Assembly (NCBI RefSeq): GCF_042492175.1
Contig: NZ_CP170453.1
Span: 1,736,001-1,800,000, forward strand
Reading direction: 5' to 3'
Source: CAJXSN01 sp947492235
Lineage (GTDB): Bacteria; Pseudomonadota; Alphaproteobacteria; Sphingomonadales; Sphingomonadaceae
Length of the DNA: 64,000 nucleotides
Position numbers and translations under genes: made by a program. The notes beneath the pieces are model-generated. The model was given only the letters and a program-made list of their open reading frames with translations. It was not told the origin of the DNA and did no database searches. Below, in pieces: positions 7,987 through 16,265 of the stretch (its first letter is position 1; each line of letters begins with the position of its first letter).

Positions 7987-8768
7987 CGGCCCTTCCAGTT
8001 CCCTTCACGCTTCTCGATAAACGCGGCCATGCCTTCCTGTTTGTCCTCGCTCGCGGTGAGGATCTGGAAGATGCGGCGTTCCACGATCAGGCCCTGATCC
8101 AGCGTCATTTCGAAGGCGCTATTGACCATTTCCTTGTTTGCGATGGTCGCCATGGGCGGCATCGAGGCGATGGTCGCGGCGGTTTTCTTCGCCTCGGCCA
8201 TCAGATCGGCGTGGGGAACGACGCGGGCGACAAGATTGCTGAGCTCGGCTTCATTGGCGTCCATCATCCGGCCGGTCAGGCACATTTCCATCGACTTCGA
8301 TTTGCCGATGGCGCGGGTGAGGCGCTGGCTGCCGCCCATGCCGGGGGCCACGCCCAGCTTGATTTCGGGCTGGCCGAATTTGGCATTGTCCGAGGCGATG
8401 ATGAAATCGGCCATCATCGCCAGCTCGCACCCGCCGCCCAGCGCAAAGCCGTTGACCGCCGCGATCCACGGCTTGCGCGTGGTCTTGACGATCTTGCTGG
8501 TCCAGTCGCCGAAGAAGTCCTCGAGGTAGAAATCGGCTGCCGCCTTGTCGGACATTTCCTTGATATCGGCGCCCGCGGCAAAAGCCTTGTCCCCGCTGCC
8601 GGTCAGGATCGCGCAGAGCTGGCTGTTATCGGCCTGATAGGCGGCGAAGGCTTCGATCAGTTCGGCCAGCACTACGCTGGACAATGCGTTCAAAGCCTTA
8701 GGCCGGTTGATCGTGATGATGGTCACCGCGCCGTCGGTTTCGGTCAGGATGGTTTCGTAATCGGCCAT
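7983..8768 (-). CDS. Enoyl-CoA hydratase (probable methacrylyl-CoA hydratase)
   Basis: Crotonase-fold hydratase of 261 aa, a normal length. Both catalytic glutamates are visible: E115 in GGGCELAMMAD and E135 in FGQPEIKLGVAPGMGG. The oxyanion-hole segment AFAAGADIKEM is at about 62-72. In this operon the expected substrate is methacrylyl-CoA from isobutyryl-CoA, although such enzymes are often broad in specificity. A palindromic repeat separates it from the upstream hydrolase gene. Confidence 0.9.
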   Translation of the reverse strand: MADYETILTETDGAVTIITINRPKALNALSSVVLAELIEAFAAYQADNSQLCAILTGSGDKAFAAGADIKEMSDKAAADFYLEDFFGDWTSKIVKTTRKPWIAAVNGFALGGGCELAMMADFIIASDNAKFGQPEIKLGVAPGMGGSQRLTRAIGKSKSMEMCLTGRMMDANEAELSNLVARVVPHADLMAEAKKTAATIASMPPMATIANKEMVNSAFEMTLDQGLIVERRIFQILTASEDKQEGMAAFIEKREGNWKGR

Positions 8769-8782
8769 AATTCAATCTCTCT

Positions 8783-8858
8783 GTCATTCCCGCGAACGCG
8801 GGAACCTAGGGTGGTCGAGCGCTCCGTTGCTCTGGGTCCCCGCTTTCGCGGGGATGAC
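8783..8858. repeat. Palindromic repeat (GTCATTCCCGCGAACGCGGG type)
   Basis: GTCATTCCCGCGAACGCGGGAACC at the left is mirrored by GGTCCCCGCTTTCGCGGGGATGAC at the right, each arm itself able to fold. It lies in the spacer between the hydrolase and hydratase genes of the valine cluster, so it would be transcribed between two cistrons. It differs from the other repeat families in this window. Confidence 0.85.
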
Positions 8859-8862
8859 GAAG

Positions 8863-9924
8863 CTATGTGTTCAGCGGCACCCACTCCTCACCCTCTGGCA
8901 ATGGCGCGAAGATGCTGGCGATCAGCTCCTCGCTCACGTCCTGCGGGGTGGGGGGATCCCATTTCGGATCGTTGGTCTTGTCGGTAATCACCGCGCGCAC
9001 GCCCTCGGCGAAATCGGGGCGCACCAGCACTCGGCTGGCGATGCGGTATTCCATCACCATGTTGTCGGCAAAGCTGTTCAGATCGGCGCTTTCCTTCAGC
9101 TGGCGAAGCGCCACCTTGCAGGTCTGCGGGCTCTTGGTGCCCAGCGTGTCGCGTTCCTTCGTGGCCCAGACATCGCCGTCTTCATGCGCTGCTTCCAGAC
9201 TGGCGAGAATGTCCTCGTAGCTGTCGGACGCGAAGTGTTTGCGGATGAGATCGGCATTGTCCTCGATCCGCGCCTTGGGCGGAGTGCCCACCGGTTCGGA
9301 CAAGATGCCGCCAATCCGGTCGGGCTTCTCGATTATACGCGCTTTCAGATCGGCCAGCAGGTCGCTGGGCACGTAATGCGTGGCGATACCGGCCCACAAG
9401 CACTCGGACCCGTCCAGCCGCGCTCCGGTCAGCGCTAGAAACTGGCCCAGCCGCCCGCCAAGGCGCGAGAGGTGCCAGCCTCCGCCCACATCGGGGAACA
9501 GGCCGATGCCAGTTTCCGGCATAGCAAAGCGCGTGTTTTCGGTTGCGACGCGGAACTTGGCGGGCAAGGCAATGCCCACGCCGCCGCCCATGGTGATGCC
9601 GTCCATGAAAGCCACGATGGGCTTTGCGTAGGTCATCATCTGGTGGTTCAGCTGATATTCGTCATGGAAGAATTTTCGCCCCGACACGCCGCCATCGTTC
9701 AGCGCCGAATTGCGCAGGAAGGCAATGTCGCCGCCCGCACAAAACCCGCGGCCCTCTGCATGGTCGAGGATAATGGCTTCCACCTCGTCATCGTCCGCCC
9801 AGTCGGTGAGTGCGGCGCTCATCGCGTGACACATCTCCAGCGTCAGCGCATGCAGCGCCTTGGGCCGGTTGAGGCTGATATGCCCCACGCGGCCATGTTT
9901 GTGGATGTTTACGTCTTGGGTCAT
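8863..9924 (-). CDS. 3-hydroxyisobutyryl-CoA hydrolase
   Basis: Crotonase-family thioesterase of 353 aa that releases 3-hydroxyisobutyrate from its CoA ester in valine catabolism. Hydrolase rather than hydratase is indicated by length, by the HDEYQLNHQMMTY segment and by MPETGIGLFPDVGGGWHLSRL, the signature separating this subfamily from enoyl-CoA hydratases. The start is taken at MTQDVNIHKHGRVGHI (ATG 9924); an in-frame extension of 20 residues runs into the upstream repeat. Genes on both sides belong to the same pathway. Confidence 0.9.
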   Translation of the reverse strand: MTQDVNIHKHGRVGHISLNRPKALHALTLEMCHAMSAALTDWADDDEVEAIILDHAEGRGFCAGGDIAFLRNSALNDGGVSGRKFFHDEYQLNHQMMTYAKPIVAFMDGITMGGGVGIALPAKFRVATENTRFAMPETGIGLFPDVGGGWHLSRLGGRLGQFLALTGARLDGSECLWAGIATHYVPSDLLADLKARIIEKPDRIGGILSEPVGTPPKARIEDNADLIRKHFASDSYEDILASLEAAHEDGDVWATKERDTLGTKSPQTCKVALRQLKESADLNSFADNMVMEYRIASRVLVRPDFAEGVRAVITDKTNDPKWDPPTPQDVSEELIASIFAPLPEGEEWVPLNT

Positions 9925-9950
9925 TGCGACCAAACTCCGATATGGGAAGC

Positions 9951-10063
9951 CCACCCCACTGCGACTAAGCCAGCAAGCTGGCAAGTCTCGCTCCCCTCCC
10001 GCATGCGGGAGGGGGTGGTGAAGCTTAATGAGCGAAGCGAATTTAGCTGCAACGGGGTGGGTT
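9951..10063. repeat. Second copy of the CCACCCC-GCGACTA dispersed repeat
   Basis: CCCACCCCACTGCGACTAAGC followed by GCAAGTCTCGCTCCCCTCC matches the block at 1511-1566. The right end, AGCTGCAACGGGGTGGGT, is an imperfect complement of the left end, and an inner hairpin CTCCCGCATGCGGGAG lies between. It sits between isobutyryl-CoA dehydrogenase and the hydrolase. Confidence 0.8.
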
Positions 10064-10075
10064 TCGCGTCGGGTG

Positions 10076-11221
10076 TCACTGTCTCAGCAAATCCCGGCCC
10101 ACGATCATGCGCATGACCTGGTTGGTGCCTTCGAGGATCGAGTGGACGCGCAGATCGCGCCAGAAGCGTTCGATCGGATAGTCTTTGAGATAGCCGTAAC
10201 CACCGAACAATTGCAGCGCATCGTTCACGACCTTGCTGCCGTTGTCCGTCGCCAGCCGCTTTGCCATGGCGGAGAAGCGCGATTTGTCGGGCGCGTTATC
10301 GGTGACCTTTGCGGCTGCCAGATAGAGCAGGGCGCGCGCGCTTTCGAGGTCGGTCGCCATGTCGGCCAGCATGAACTGGGTGTTCTGGAAATCGGCGATG
10401 GGCGTATCGAACTGCTTGCGGTCTTTTGTGTAGGCAACCGCCTCGTCGAGACACCGCTGAGCGCCGCCCAGCGAGCATGCGCCAATATTCAAACGTCCGC
10501 CGTCGAGCCCCATCATCGCAAAGCGGAAACCTTCGCCCTCGTCCCCCACGCGGTTGGCGACCGGCACGCGGGCATCTTCGAAGATGACTTGCGCGGTGGG
10601 GGAGGCATTCCAGCCCAGCTTCTTCTCCGGCGCGCCGAAGCTGACGCCGGGCGTGTCCTTATCGATGACGAGGCAGGTGATGCCCTTTGTCTTGTGGTCG
10701 CTGGTGCGGACCATGGTGACGTAGACATCGTTCACGCCGCCGCCGCTGATGAACTGCTTGGTGCCGTTCAGCACGTAATGGTCGCCATCAAGCACGGCAT
10801 TGGTCTTCAGCCCCGCAGCATCCGATCCGCTGCCGGGTTCGGTCAGGCAATAGCTGGCGATCTTTTCCATGGAGATCAGGTCGGGGAGGTAGCGATACTT
10901 CACCTCCTGCCCGCCAAATTCGTCGATCATCCACGCAGCCATATTGTGGATCGAGATGAAGGCGCTGGTGGTGGGGCAGCCATAGGCCATCGCCTCCATA
11001 ATCAGCGCGGCCTCCAGCCGCCCAAGGCCGATGCCGCCGGATTCCTCCGAGACATAAATCGCGCCAAAGCCCAGTTCTGCGGTGGATTGAATCACATCGC
11101 GCGGGAAATGGTGCTGTTCGTCCCACTCGCCTGCATGGGGGGTGATATTATCGGCGGTGAAGCGCTGCGCCATGTCCTGGATTGCAAGCTGGTCTTCGGT
11201 GAGTTGAAACTGTCCTGTCAT
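10076..11221 (-). CDS. Isobutyryl-CoA (branched/short-chain) acyl-CoA dehydrogenase
   Basis: FAD-dependent acyl-CoA dehydrogenase of 381 aa, full length for the family. Visible motifs are YCLTEPGSGSDAAGLKT (FAD/substrate loop, about residue 125), a QLFGGYGYLKDYPIERFWRD block and ILEGTNQVMRMIVGRDLL near the C-terminus, carrying the presumed catalytic Glu. Position beside the hydratase, 3-hydroxyisobutyryl-CoA hydrolase, mmsA and mmsB makes isobutyryl-CoA the likely substrate. Electrons would go to ETF. Confidence 0.9.
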   Translation of the reverse strand: MTGQFQLTEDQLAIQDMAQRFTADNITPHAGEWDEQHHFPRDVIQSTAELGFGAIYVSEESGGIGLGRLEAALIMEAMAYGCPTTSAFISIHNMAAWMIDEFGGQEVKYRYLPDLISMEKIASYCLTEPGSGSDAAGLKTNAVLDGDHYVLNGTKQFISGGGVNDVYVTMVRTSDHKTKGITCLVIDKDTPGVSFGAPEKKLGWNASPTAQVIFEDARVPVANRVGDEGEGFRFAMMGLDGGRLNIGACSLGGAQRCLDEAVAYTKDRKQFDTPIADFQNTQFMLADMATDLESARALLYLAAAKVTDNAPDKSRFSAMAKRLATDNGSKVVNDALQLFGGYGYLKDYPIERFWRDLRVHSILEGTNQVMRMIVGRDLLRQ

Positions 11222-11278
11222 GGCATGATCCCTAGCCGCGCTGGCGGCGCGTTTCGATAGTTATCTTGATCGCCCGTT

Positions 11279-11851
11279 TCACTCACAGCGTTTGCGCGCG
11301 TCGGTTGGTTCCGGCGCGCCGGCTGGGTCGCTGATGACCATGCGCATGGCGGTGGAGTCCATTTCCAGTTTCAGCGTTTCCTCCCACGTTTCTCCCTCGC
11401 CAGACATGGCGAGTGTGACGATCCTGTCGCCATTGGGCCGGTTCACCACTGCGGTCACTTTGCCGATGGATTCGTAGAACGTCATCGTATCGCCGGTGAT
11501 CGCGACACGAAGGTCCGATTCTCGCGCACAAGTGCCTTCGACATAGTCCCAGACGCCGTGATAATCCGCCGGAATGCCATTCTCTCCCATCCCGCGCGCG
11601 GCGGCATCCTTGCGGGCGTCTTCTTCCAGCAGGCCTTCATCCGGCCCGGTAATTTCAGGCTCGTCTTTCGGTGCAGCTTCCGTGTTCTCGGATGCATCCG
11701 GCAGAGGCTCCGCACCGTCACCAATGCCGCCATCGGGCTCCACCGGCATCATGGTTTCGGCAGGCTCGGGCGAGGTATCGGGAGAACTGGCTTCTCCGCA
11801 GGCTGAAAGGGCGAGGGCGGCGGCAAGAACGAGAGAAAAACGCATTGCCAT
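11279..11851 (-). CDS. Predicted lipoprotein of unknown function
   Basis: About 190 aa starting MAMRFSLVLAAALALSACG; LSAC-G is a lipobox, so the mature protein would be lipid-anchored. An acidic, Pro/Glu-rich linker (about residues 25-75) precedes a globular part with GIPADYHGVWDYVEGTCARESDL, which looks like a small beta domain. Two cysteines in the mature part could pair. Its ATG (11851) overlaps the mmsA stop as TGATG, so it is translationally coupled to mmsA. Why a lipoprotein rides in the valine operon is not clear. Confidence 0.75.
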   Translation of the reverse strand: MAMRFSLVLAAALALSACGEASSPDTSPEPAETMMPVEPDGGIGDGAEPLPDASENTEAAPKDEPEITGPDEGLLEEDARKDAAARGMGENGIPADYHGVWDYVEGTCARESDLRVAITGDTMTFYESIGKVTAVVNRPNGDRIVTLAMSGEGETWEETLKLEMDSTAMRMVISDPAGAPEPTDARKRCE

Positions 11852-13347
11852 CACCCCATCGTCGGGATGATGAAGGCGTTGCCCAGATCTTCATTGCCGT
11901 CGGGCCAGCGCTGGGTGATCTTCTTGGCCTTGGTCCAGAATTTCAGGCCTTCCATGCCGTATTGGTCGATGTCGCCAAAGCCAGAGCGTTTCCATCCGCC
12001 GAAGCTGTGATAACTGACAGGTACAGGGATCGGCACATTGATGCCGACCATGCCGACATTGACCCGGCTGGCAAATTCGCGTGCCGCGTGGCCGTTGCGG
12101 GTGAAGATGGCGACGCCATTGCCATATTGATGCTCGCTCGGCAGGCGCACCGCATCCTCGAAATCCTTCGCGCGGACAATTTGCAGCACGGGGCCGAAGA
12201 TCTCTTCCTTGTAGCTTTCCATGTCGGTGGTCACGCGGTCGAGCAGGGTGGGGCCAACAAAGAAGCCGTCCTCGTGGCCCTGCAGGCTGAACCCGCGCCC
12301 GTCGATCACGACTTCGGCGCCTTCCTTCTCGGCGGTGTCGATCCAGCCTTCGACGCGGGCCTTGTGCTCCGGTGTGACGACGGGGCCGTAATGCGCGTCG
12401 GGATCGTTGGAGACACCGACCCGCAGCGCGTTGATCGCCGGAATCAGTTTCTCGCGCAGCTTGTCGGCCGTGTCCTCGCCCACCGGCACCACGACAGGCA
12501 GCGCCATGCAGCGCTCGCCAGCGGAACCGAAGGCTGCACCGGCCAGATCGTTCACCACCTGATCGAGATCGGCATCGGGCATCACGATGCCGTGGTTCTT
12601 CGCGCCGCCAAAGGCCTGCACCCGCTTCGCATTCGCCGCGCCGCGCTGGTAGATATAGTGCGCGATATCGGACGAACCGACAAAGCTGATCGCCGGAATA
12701 TCGGGATGGTCGAGGATCGCGTCGACCATTTCCTTGTCACCATGCACCACCTGCAGCAGCCCCTCGGGCGCGCCCGCTTCCAGAAACAGTTCCGCCAGTC
12801 GCACCGGCACGCTAGGATCGCGCTCGCTGGGTTTCAGAATGAAAGCATTGCCCGCCGCAATCGCCATGCCGAACATCCACATCGGGATCATGGCGGGGAA
12901 GTTGAACGGGGTGATGCCTGCACCAATGCCCAGCGGCTGGCGCATGGAATAGACGTCGATGCCCGGACCTGCGCCTTGCGAATACTCGCCCTTCAGCGCC
13001 TGCGGAATGCCGCAAGCAAATTCGATCACTTCCAGCCCGCGCTGAACGTCGCCATGCGCGTCTTCCACGACCTTGCCGTGCTCGCTGGAAAGGAGCTCGG
13101 CCAGCTCCTGCTTGTTCGCTTCGACCAATGCCTTGAATTCGAACATCACGCGGGCGCGTTTTTGTGGATTGGTCGCGGCCCATGCGGGCTGCACTTCCTT
13201 GGCCTTGGCCACTGCGGCTTCCAGCGTGGCGGCGTTGCCCAGCGCGACTTCGGCCTGAATTTCGCCGGTGGACGGGTTCCAGATCTTGTGGGTCCGGCCG
13301 GTCGGGGCGGGCGATCCACCGGAAATGAAATGGTCGATCTGGCGCAT
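11851..13347 (-). CDS. mmsA: Methylmalonate-semialdehyde dehydrogenase (CoA-acylating)
   Basis: Converts methylmalonate semialdehyde to propionyl-CoA, the final step of valine degradation. The protein is 498 aa, standard length. ALDH motifs are visible: GITPFNFPAMIPMWMFG for NAD binding, and FGSAGERCMALPVVVPVG holding the catalytic cysteine. The start MRQIDHFISGGSPAP (ATG 13347) is chosen by homology; the open frame runs further upstream across the tRNA region and is not coding there. It is the first gene of the minus-strand valine cluster, so its promoter should lie in 13348-13500. Confidence 0.95.
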   Translation of the reverse strand: MRQIDHFISGGSPAPTGRTHKIWNPSTGEIQAEVALGNAATLEAAVAKAKEVQPAWAATNPQKRARVMFEFKALVEANKQELAELLSSEHGKVVEDAHGDVQRGLEVIEFACGIPQALKGEYSQGAGPGIDVYSMRQPLGIGAGITPFNFPAMIPMWMFGMAIAAGNAFILKPSERDPSVPVRLAELFLEAGAPEGLLQVVHGDKEMVDAILDHPDIPAISFVGSSDIAHYIYQRGAANAKRVQAFGGAKNHGIVMPDADLDQVVNDLAGAAFGSAGERCMALPVVVPVGEDTADKLREKLIPAINALRVGVSNDPDAHYGPVVTPEHKARVEGWIDTAEKEGAEVVIDGRGFSLQGHEDGFFVGPTLLDRVTTDMESYKEEIFGPVLQIVRAKDFEDAVRLPSEHQYGNGVAIFTRNGHAAREFASRVNVGMVGINVPIPVPVSYHSFGGWKRSGFGDIDQYGMEGLKFWTKAKKITQRWPDGNEDLGNAFIIPTMG

Positions 13348-13500
13348 GGGGTGTTCTCCTGAGAAATCTGTTGCCGCGTATCTAGCTGCGCTGGGCATCC
13401 AGACAAGCCGCACAAGTGATAATTGCCGCTCGCTAGACGATTGACCGTCATCGGCCCCTGAGGCAAAGGCTCGCGGCGCCGGATACGCGCCAACAGGCAG

Positions 13501-13574
13501 GCGGGTGTAGCTCAATGGTAGAGCAGCAGCTTCCCAAGCTGACGACGAGGGTTCGATTCCCTTCACCCGCTCCA
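13501..13574 (+). tRNA. tRNA-Gly (anticodon CCC)
   Basis: The 74-base cloverleaf has acceptor stem GCGGGTG/CACCCGC, D-arm GCTCAATGGTAGAGC, anticodon loop TTCCCAA giving anticodon CCC, and T-arm AGGGTTCGATTCCCT. CCA is encoded at 13572-13574. Its 3' end is the integration site of the island that follows; the reconstituted gene remains intact. Confidence 0.97.
13557..13574 (+). other. attL: tRNA-Gly 3' end used as attachment site
   Basis: TTCCCTTCACCCGCTCCA, the last 18 bases of tRNA-Gly. It reappears at 22884-22900 with one C missing. The integrase gene begins 200 bases downstream, the usual arrangement for P4-type integrases. Confidence 0.85.
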
Positions 13575-13689
13575 GCGCCGCCTTCCCAAAACATCCCGGA
13601 AACGCTATAAAGCCCTTGGAAATTCGAGGGTTTTTGACGCTACTTAGTCCTGCATTTGCCCGGCTAGTCTCGTCAAGTCTCCCGAAATT

Positions 13690-13756
13690 AGGGGCCTTTT
13701 TGGGGGCCTCATAGGTTTCCACCAATTCGAGAGGCCCCCAATCTGGGGGCCTTTTC
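13690..13756. promoter_or_regulatory. Repeated TGGGGGCC motifs, candidate integrase arm sites (left)
   Basis: AGGGGCCTTTTT (13690), TGGGGGCCTC (13701), its exact inverse GAGGCCCCCA (13731) and TGGGGGCCTTTT (13744) cluster between the tRNA and int. The same motif occurs twice near the right island end (22805, 22817). Such motif pairs beside both att sites fit arm-type binding sites of the integrase; this is inferred. Confidence 0.6.
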
Positions 13757-13775
13757 TGGGTAAAGGCTTGAAATC

Positions 13776-15005
13776 ATGGCGCTAACAGATGTTAGAATTC
13801 GCAAGGCTAAGGTTGGTATCAAAGCCTACAAAATGAGCGACTCGTCCGGGCTTTTCCTTTTGGTGGAGCCAACCGGCGGAAAACTATGGCGGATGAAGTA
13901 TCGCGTCGATGGCCGGGAAAAGAAGTTGGCGATCGGACGCTACCCGGAAATCGGGCTCGCAGAAGCCCGCAGAAGGCGCGACGCAGCGCGAGAGCAGCTG
14001 GCGCAGGGCAAGGACCCTTCACGCGAAAAACAGCGTGAGAAGGCGCGTGGGAAGCTCGGTGCTGAGAATACCTTTGCTTCAATTGCCGCCGAGTTCTGCG
14101 AGAAGCGCAGACACGATGGTTCAAGGGCCTGGGCACCCGCCACGGCGAAGCGCTGCGAATACCTCCTGTCAGTCCTCAACAGTTCGATCGGCAATCTCCC
14201 GATTGCTGATATTGAACCTGCCGACATCCTGACAGCCGTTCGCCGGATCGAGAGCAAAGGCAAACTGGAAAGCGCCAAACGAACCTTGCAATTGGCAGGC
14301 TCGGTGTTCCGCTATGCGGTCGCTACAGCGCGCCTCAAGTCCGATCCAACGCGCGACTTGAGAGGCGCGCTGATGAACCCGACCATCACACATTATGGAG
14401 CGGTGCTGGATCCCGGGGAGGCTGGCGAGCTGCTCAGAGCAATCGATGGCTACGAAGGCCAACCTATCACCAAACTGGCAATGCAGCTGGCCCCGCATGT
14501 GTTCGTGAGGCCCGGTGAACTCCGCCATGCCGAATGGAGCGAAATCGACTTCGATGGCGCTTTGTGGACGATCCCGGCGAGCAAAACGAAGATGCGCAAG
14601 GATCACCTCGTCCCTCTCTCACGCCAAGCCCTCACGATCTTGGAAGAGGCATACCGATTGACGGGGCCCGATGGCTATGTGTTCCCGTCAGTCCGAACCC
14701 GCAGGCGTCCCATGAGCGATAACACGATCAACGCTGGACTGCGCCGCCTCGGTTACACAACCGACGAAATGACCGCCCATGGATTCCGCGCGATGGCCTC
14801 TACGCTGCTGAACGAGAGTGGCAAGTGGAACCCAGACGCAATCGAGCGCGCGCTGGCGCACGGAGACGGCGACAAAGTCCGTGCAGCCTACCATCGCGGT
14901 GCCCACTGGAAAGAACGAGTGAAGATGATGAAATGGTGGAGTGACTACCTCGACCAGTTCCGCGAAGGTGCCGAAGTGGTGCCAATCAAGGCAGCGAAAC
15001 GCTGA
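13776..15005 (+). CDS. int: Tyrosine-type site-specific integrase (P4-like)
   Basis: Recombinase of 409 aa that would insert and excise the island at tRNA-Gly. The N-terminal DUF4102-type arm-binding domain spans about residues 1-90 (MALTDVRIRKAKVGIKAYKM, LAIGRYPEIGLAEARRRRD). A SAM-like core-binding domain follows, with the catalytic domain from about 205. Catalytic residues visible are R245 (VRPGELRHAEW), H335 and R338 (HGFRAM), H362 (ALAHGD) and the nucleophile Y372 (RAAYHRG). All are intact, so the enzyme may be active. It points away from the tRNA, 200 bases from its 3' end. Confidence 0.95.
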   Translation: MALTDVRIRKAKVGIKAYKMSDSSGLFLLVEPTGGKLWRMKYRVDGREKKLAIGRYPEIGLAEARRRRDAAREQLAQGKDPSREKQREKARGKLGAENTFASIAAEFCEKRRHDGSRAWAPATAKRCEYLLSVLNSSIGNLPIADIEPADILTAVRRIESKGKLESAKRTLQLAGSVFRYAVATARLKSDPTRDLRGALMNPTITHYGAVLDPGEAGELLRAIDGYEGQPITKLAMQLAPHVFVRPGELRHAEWSEIDFDGALWTIPASKTKMRKDHLVPLSRQALTILEEAYRLTGPDGYVFPSVRTRRRPMSDNTINAGLRRLGYTTDEMTAHGFRAMASTLLNESGKWNPDAIERALAHGDGDKVRAAYHRGAHWKERVKMMKWWSDYLDQFREGAEVVPIKAAKR

Positions 15006-15310
15006 CGGTTTGCGCTGAAATTCGCAACTCTTCCGCGACCCGCTAGAACGCGGAGAAATATCTCTTAATTTCTGCTACTTATCGCAAAGTGAGTTGCCTG
15101 CGGTTCAGCGCAAACCCGCTCAACTCGTAGGCGAGCTGATTCCGCCCAAAACGATATTACATCATAAAAACATGAGCTTATGTCCCGAAATCGCGGGGTA
15201 GGGTGTGCTTTCCAAATTCCTTTACCGGACAGGCCGGGTTCGATTGCTTTCAAGCTGAAGCTTCGACGGTCTTGAGCAAACCTCCAAATTGGTGCCCACG
15301 GCAACTCTTC
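15006..15310. other. Non-coding spacer with inverted repeats after int
   Basis: No credible gene is visible in 305 bases. GGTTTGCGCTGA at 15007-15018 is the inverse of TCAGCGCAAACC at 15105-15116, giving a potential 12-bp stem around a 86-base loop. The left copy of the 109-base island inverted repeat occupies 15101-15209. Confidence 0.7.
15101..15209 (+). repeat. Left copy of a 109-base imperfect inverted repeat
   Basis: Starts CGGTTCAGCGCAAACCCGCT and ends GCGGGGTAGGGTGTGCT. Aligned by eye without gaps to the reverse complement of 22458-22566 it matches at 89 of 109 positions (about 82%). The most conserved blocks are CAGCGCAAACCCGCTC, GATTCCGCCCAAAAC and TCGCGGGGTA. The two copies enclose exactly the four-gene operon, leaving int outside. 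Confidence 0.85.
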
Positions 15311-16228
15311 TTATCGAAATCCGGCGAGAAAACTCGTCGCAGTCAACTCGATGTGCGACTCCAATGGAGGTCTTATCGAGAAAGCTTTCGGCTGCCGCGC
15401 GAAGTTCCAGAGCCGCACAAGGTGCCAGTCATCTCGCCGCGCATCTGCCACAGCTAGTTCGTTGCGCGAAATATGGAAGGGCGTGCGTTCCCAGCCGTTG
15501 GTCGTCTTCACTTCAATCAACCTCTCGCGTCCATCGCGCTCGAAGCTGGCAATGTCATAACCATAACCGTCGCCATCCTGGGTAGCGGTCCAGCGCACCT
15601 TGTCTGCCAAGTCTTGGCGCCCTGCTTCGCGCAAATTGGTCTGCTCATGCCGCAGTACAACCTCTTCGCCAGCTTTGCCCAAGGCCCGGTTGCGCGCGTC
15701 GCGCTCTGCAACATCATATTTGCGCGAAAGGGCAGCCATGAATTCAGGATCGATGGCTGATGGCTCATTCCGCTGTGTCGGTGGCGGCCCAATCCAGAGC
15801 GGTGACATCTCCCGTAGCCGCGAAGGCTTGTCGGCTGGTGGCTTAGGCAGGAGCCAGTTAGGCCGAGCGTCGAGCCAACGAAGTACGCCATCGACTAGCG
15901 CGTTCTGGAAATTGGAAGCAGGTTTGTAGCCCTCGATCCAGGGCTGGCCGAGGCCTAACAAGACAGCGCTGATATTCTGATGCTTGAACTCAATCGATCC
16001 TCGGCTGCGCCCCACCAATTCCTGCAGTGAGCGGTTGTGCTCGGCCTTATTGAAGGAATTGCCTTCTAGTTCGTCAACCAACATCGCGAAATAGTCCGCG
16101 ACAATCAGATCGATCTCGGTATCTGTCCAGCTGTCGGCCAACTGCCGTTCTCCAAGCATACATTCTAGCGGGAGCCATTGGAATTCCCCGGACAAAGGAG
16201 AACAGTGATGGGCCGCACCGAATTTCAC
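15311..16228 (-). CDS. DUF3883-domain nuclease-like protein
   Basis: Protein of up to 305 aa. The N-terminal part (about residues 34-120) has the block WTDTEIDLIVADYFAML and GSIEFKHQNISAVLLGLG, common in this family. The C-terminal DUF3883 domain has GKAGEEVVLRHE (184-195), GYGYDIASFE (221-230, D225) and LIEVKTT (237-243, E239, K241), which together resemble the PD-(D/E)xK nuclease core. It is the last gene of the island operon and probably a restriction or effector nuclease; cleavage is inferred. Start is uncertain: GTG 16228, or ATG 16159 (M24), which fits homologues better. Confidence 0.75.
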   Translation of the reverse strand: MKFGAAHHCSPLSGEFQWLPLECMLGERQLADSWTDTEIDLIVADYFAMLVDELEGNSFNKAEHNRSLQELVGRSRGSIEFKHQNISAVLLGLGQPWIEGYKPASNFQNALVDGVLRWLDARPNWLLPKPPADKPSRLREMSPLWIGPPPTQRNEPSAIDPEFMAALSRKYDVAERDARNRALGKAGEEVVLRHEQTNLREAGRQDLADKVRWTATQDGDGYGYDIASFERDGRERLIEVKTTNGWERTPFHISRNELAVADARRDDWHLVRLWNFARQPKAFSIRPPLESHIELTATSFLAGFR

Positions 16229-16265
16229 AGGTTTTTGCTGGCTTAATTTCGATCAAATCACAAAT

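Noticed and set aside
11671..13362. A 563-codon plus-strand frame opposite mmsA
   Set aside because: Antisense to a full-length aldehyde dehydrogenase with catalytic Cys; no own ribosome site or domain.
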